A stretch of DNA of 37,497 nucleotides from NCBI GenBank assembly GCA_017512095.1, contig JAFWHC010000004.1, forward strand, positions 1 through 37,497, given 5' to 3'. Below, one piece after another: positions 37,341 to 37,497 of this stretch. Source of the stretch: Candidatus Saccharimonadota bacterium. Its GTDB lineage: Bacteria > Patescibacteriota > Saccharimonadia > Saccharimonadales > Saccharimonadaceae. The number at the start of each line of letters is the position of its first letter. Position 1 is the first letter of the stretch. Under the pieces are notes generated by a model. That model was given only the letters and a program-made list of their open reading frames with translations. It searched no databases and was not told where the DNA came from. The position numbers and the translations under genes were made by a program.

Positions 37341-37497
37341 ATTGCATTATTGTGTGCTTCCCTCTCGCCTGAGTCTTCGTTATTATGAATAGGAGGACCG
37401 GAAAGAACGAGCAAGCTCTTCGATTTTTGCACAAACCGTTTTTGAAGGAACTGCTTAAATCTAGTCCAAGTTGTTTGAAGACCCAGGCGGCAAGGAA
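37341..37497. other. Right edge, coding status undecided
   Basis: A plus-strand frame opens at ATG 37385 (MNRRTGKNEQALRFLHKPFL...) and stays open to the edge, but has no clear promoter or Shine-Dalgarno. Two minus-strand frames are also open from the edge but end in TGA, a stop no other gene here uses, which argues against them. More flanking sequence would decide. Confidence 0.3.

Noticed and set aside
37337-37497. Minus-strand gene end at the right edge
   Set aside because: Open frames there end in TGA, unlike all 30 other genes, and one stop overlaps the LCP -35 box. No family similarity seen.

Overview
The window looks like chromosome of an ultra-small Patescibacteria/CPR bacterium, most likely Candidatus Saccharibacteria (TM7). 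This is an inference from gene content: DUF916 surface proteins with WxL-like partners, a fused polysaccharide-copolymerase/BY-kinase, LytR-CpsA-Psr, LemA/HtpX, a membrane pyrophosphatase, a tiny lysozyme-like protein and a zinc-less LigA. tRNA genes encode their own CCA. Of the 30 genes whose stop lies in the window, 17 end in TAA, 13 in TAG and none in TGA, and none has an in-frame TGA.

Layout. 1-1136: the start of an unknown membrane protein and a secreted WxL-like protein. 1162-4745: an AT-richer accessory block with a PARIS-like defence pair (AriB-like DUF4435 and AriA-like ATPase), an odd chain of micro-ORFs in its leader, a DUF1508 protein and an unknown protein. 4797-9403: three DnaA-box-like sites and the operon lemA-htpX-membrane protein-ligA. 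9456-17121: tRNA-Gly, lysozyme-like protein, hppA, tRNA-Phe, hisS, a KsgA/Erm-like methyltransferase, a three-gene DsbA-type redox operon, a metallophosphoesterase and tRNA-Lys/Val. 17192-22823: a surface-protein cluster with one sortase-type PNTG protein, three DUF916 proteins and two WxL-like proteins. 22852-26187: a large ABC ATPase-permease fusion. 26227-27188: a 0.94-kb insertion at the 3' end of tRNA-Leu, flanked by 23-bp direct repeats, carrying a DUF3800 gene and a convergent structured RNA. 27263-27552: tRNA-Cys and a second unannotated RNA. 27684-28886: a degenerate YcaO protein. 28984-33974: a 1,641-residue adhesin-like protein with an internal duplication. 34004-37340: phosphatase, BY-kinase and LCP protein for envelope polysaccharide.

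How it fits together. Much of the window builds or decorates the envelope: secreted WxL-like proteins with DUF916 membrane partners, a giant adhesin, a sortase substrate, and the CpsB/BY-kinase/LCP module that controls polymer length and attachment. DsbA with a CPTC membrane protein may make disulfides for secreted proteins. Several housekeeping genes share a distinctive promoter: an extended -10 (often TGTGCTATAAT) exactly 6 nt before ATG, implying leaderless mRNAs. Secreted and surface genes instead have leaders with Shine-Dalgarno sites.

The best candidates for something undescribed are the tRNA-Leu mini-island (DUF3800 plus structured RNA), the 154-nt RNA at 27365-27518, and the PARIS-like system with its lysine-rich leader.
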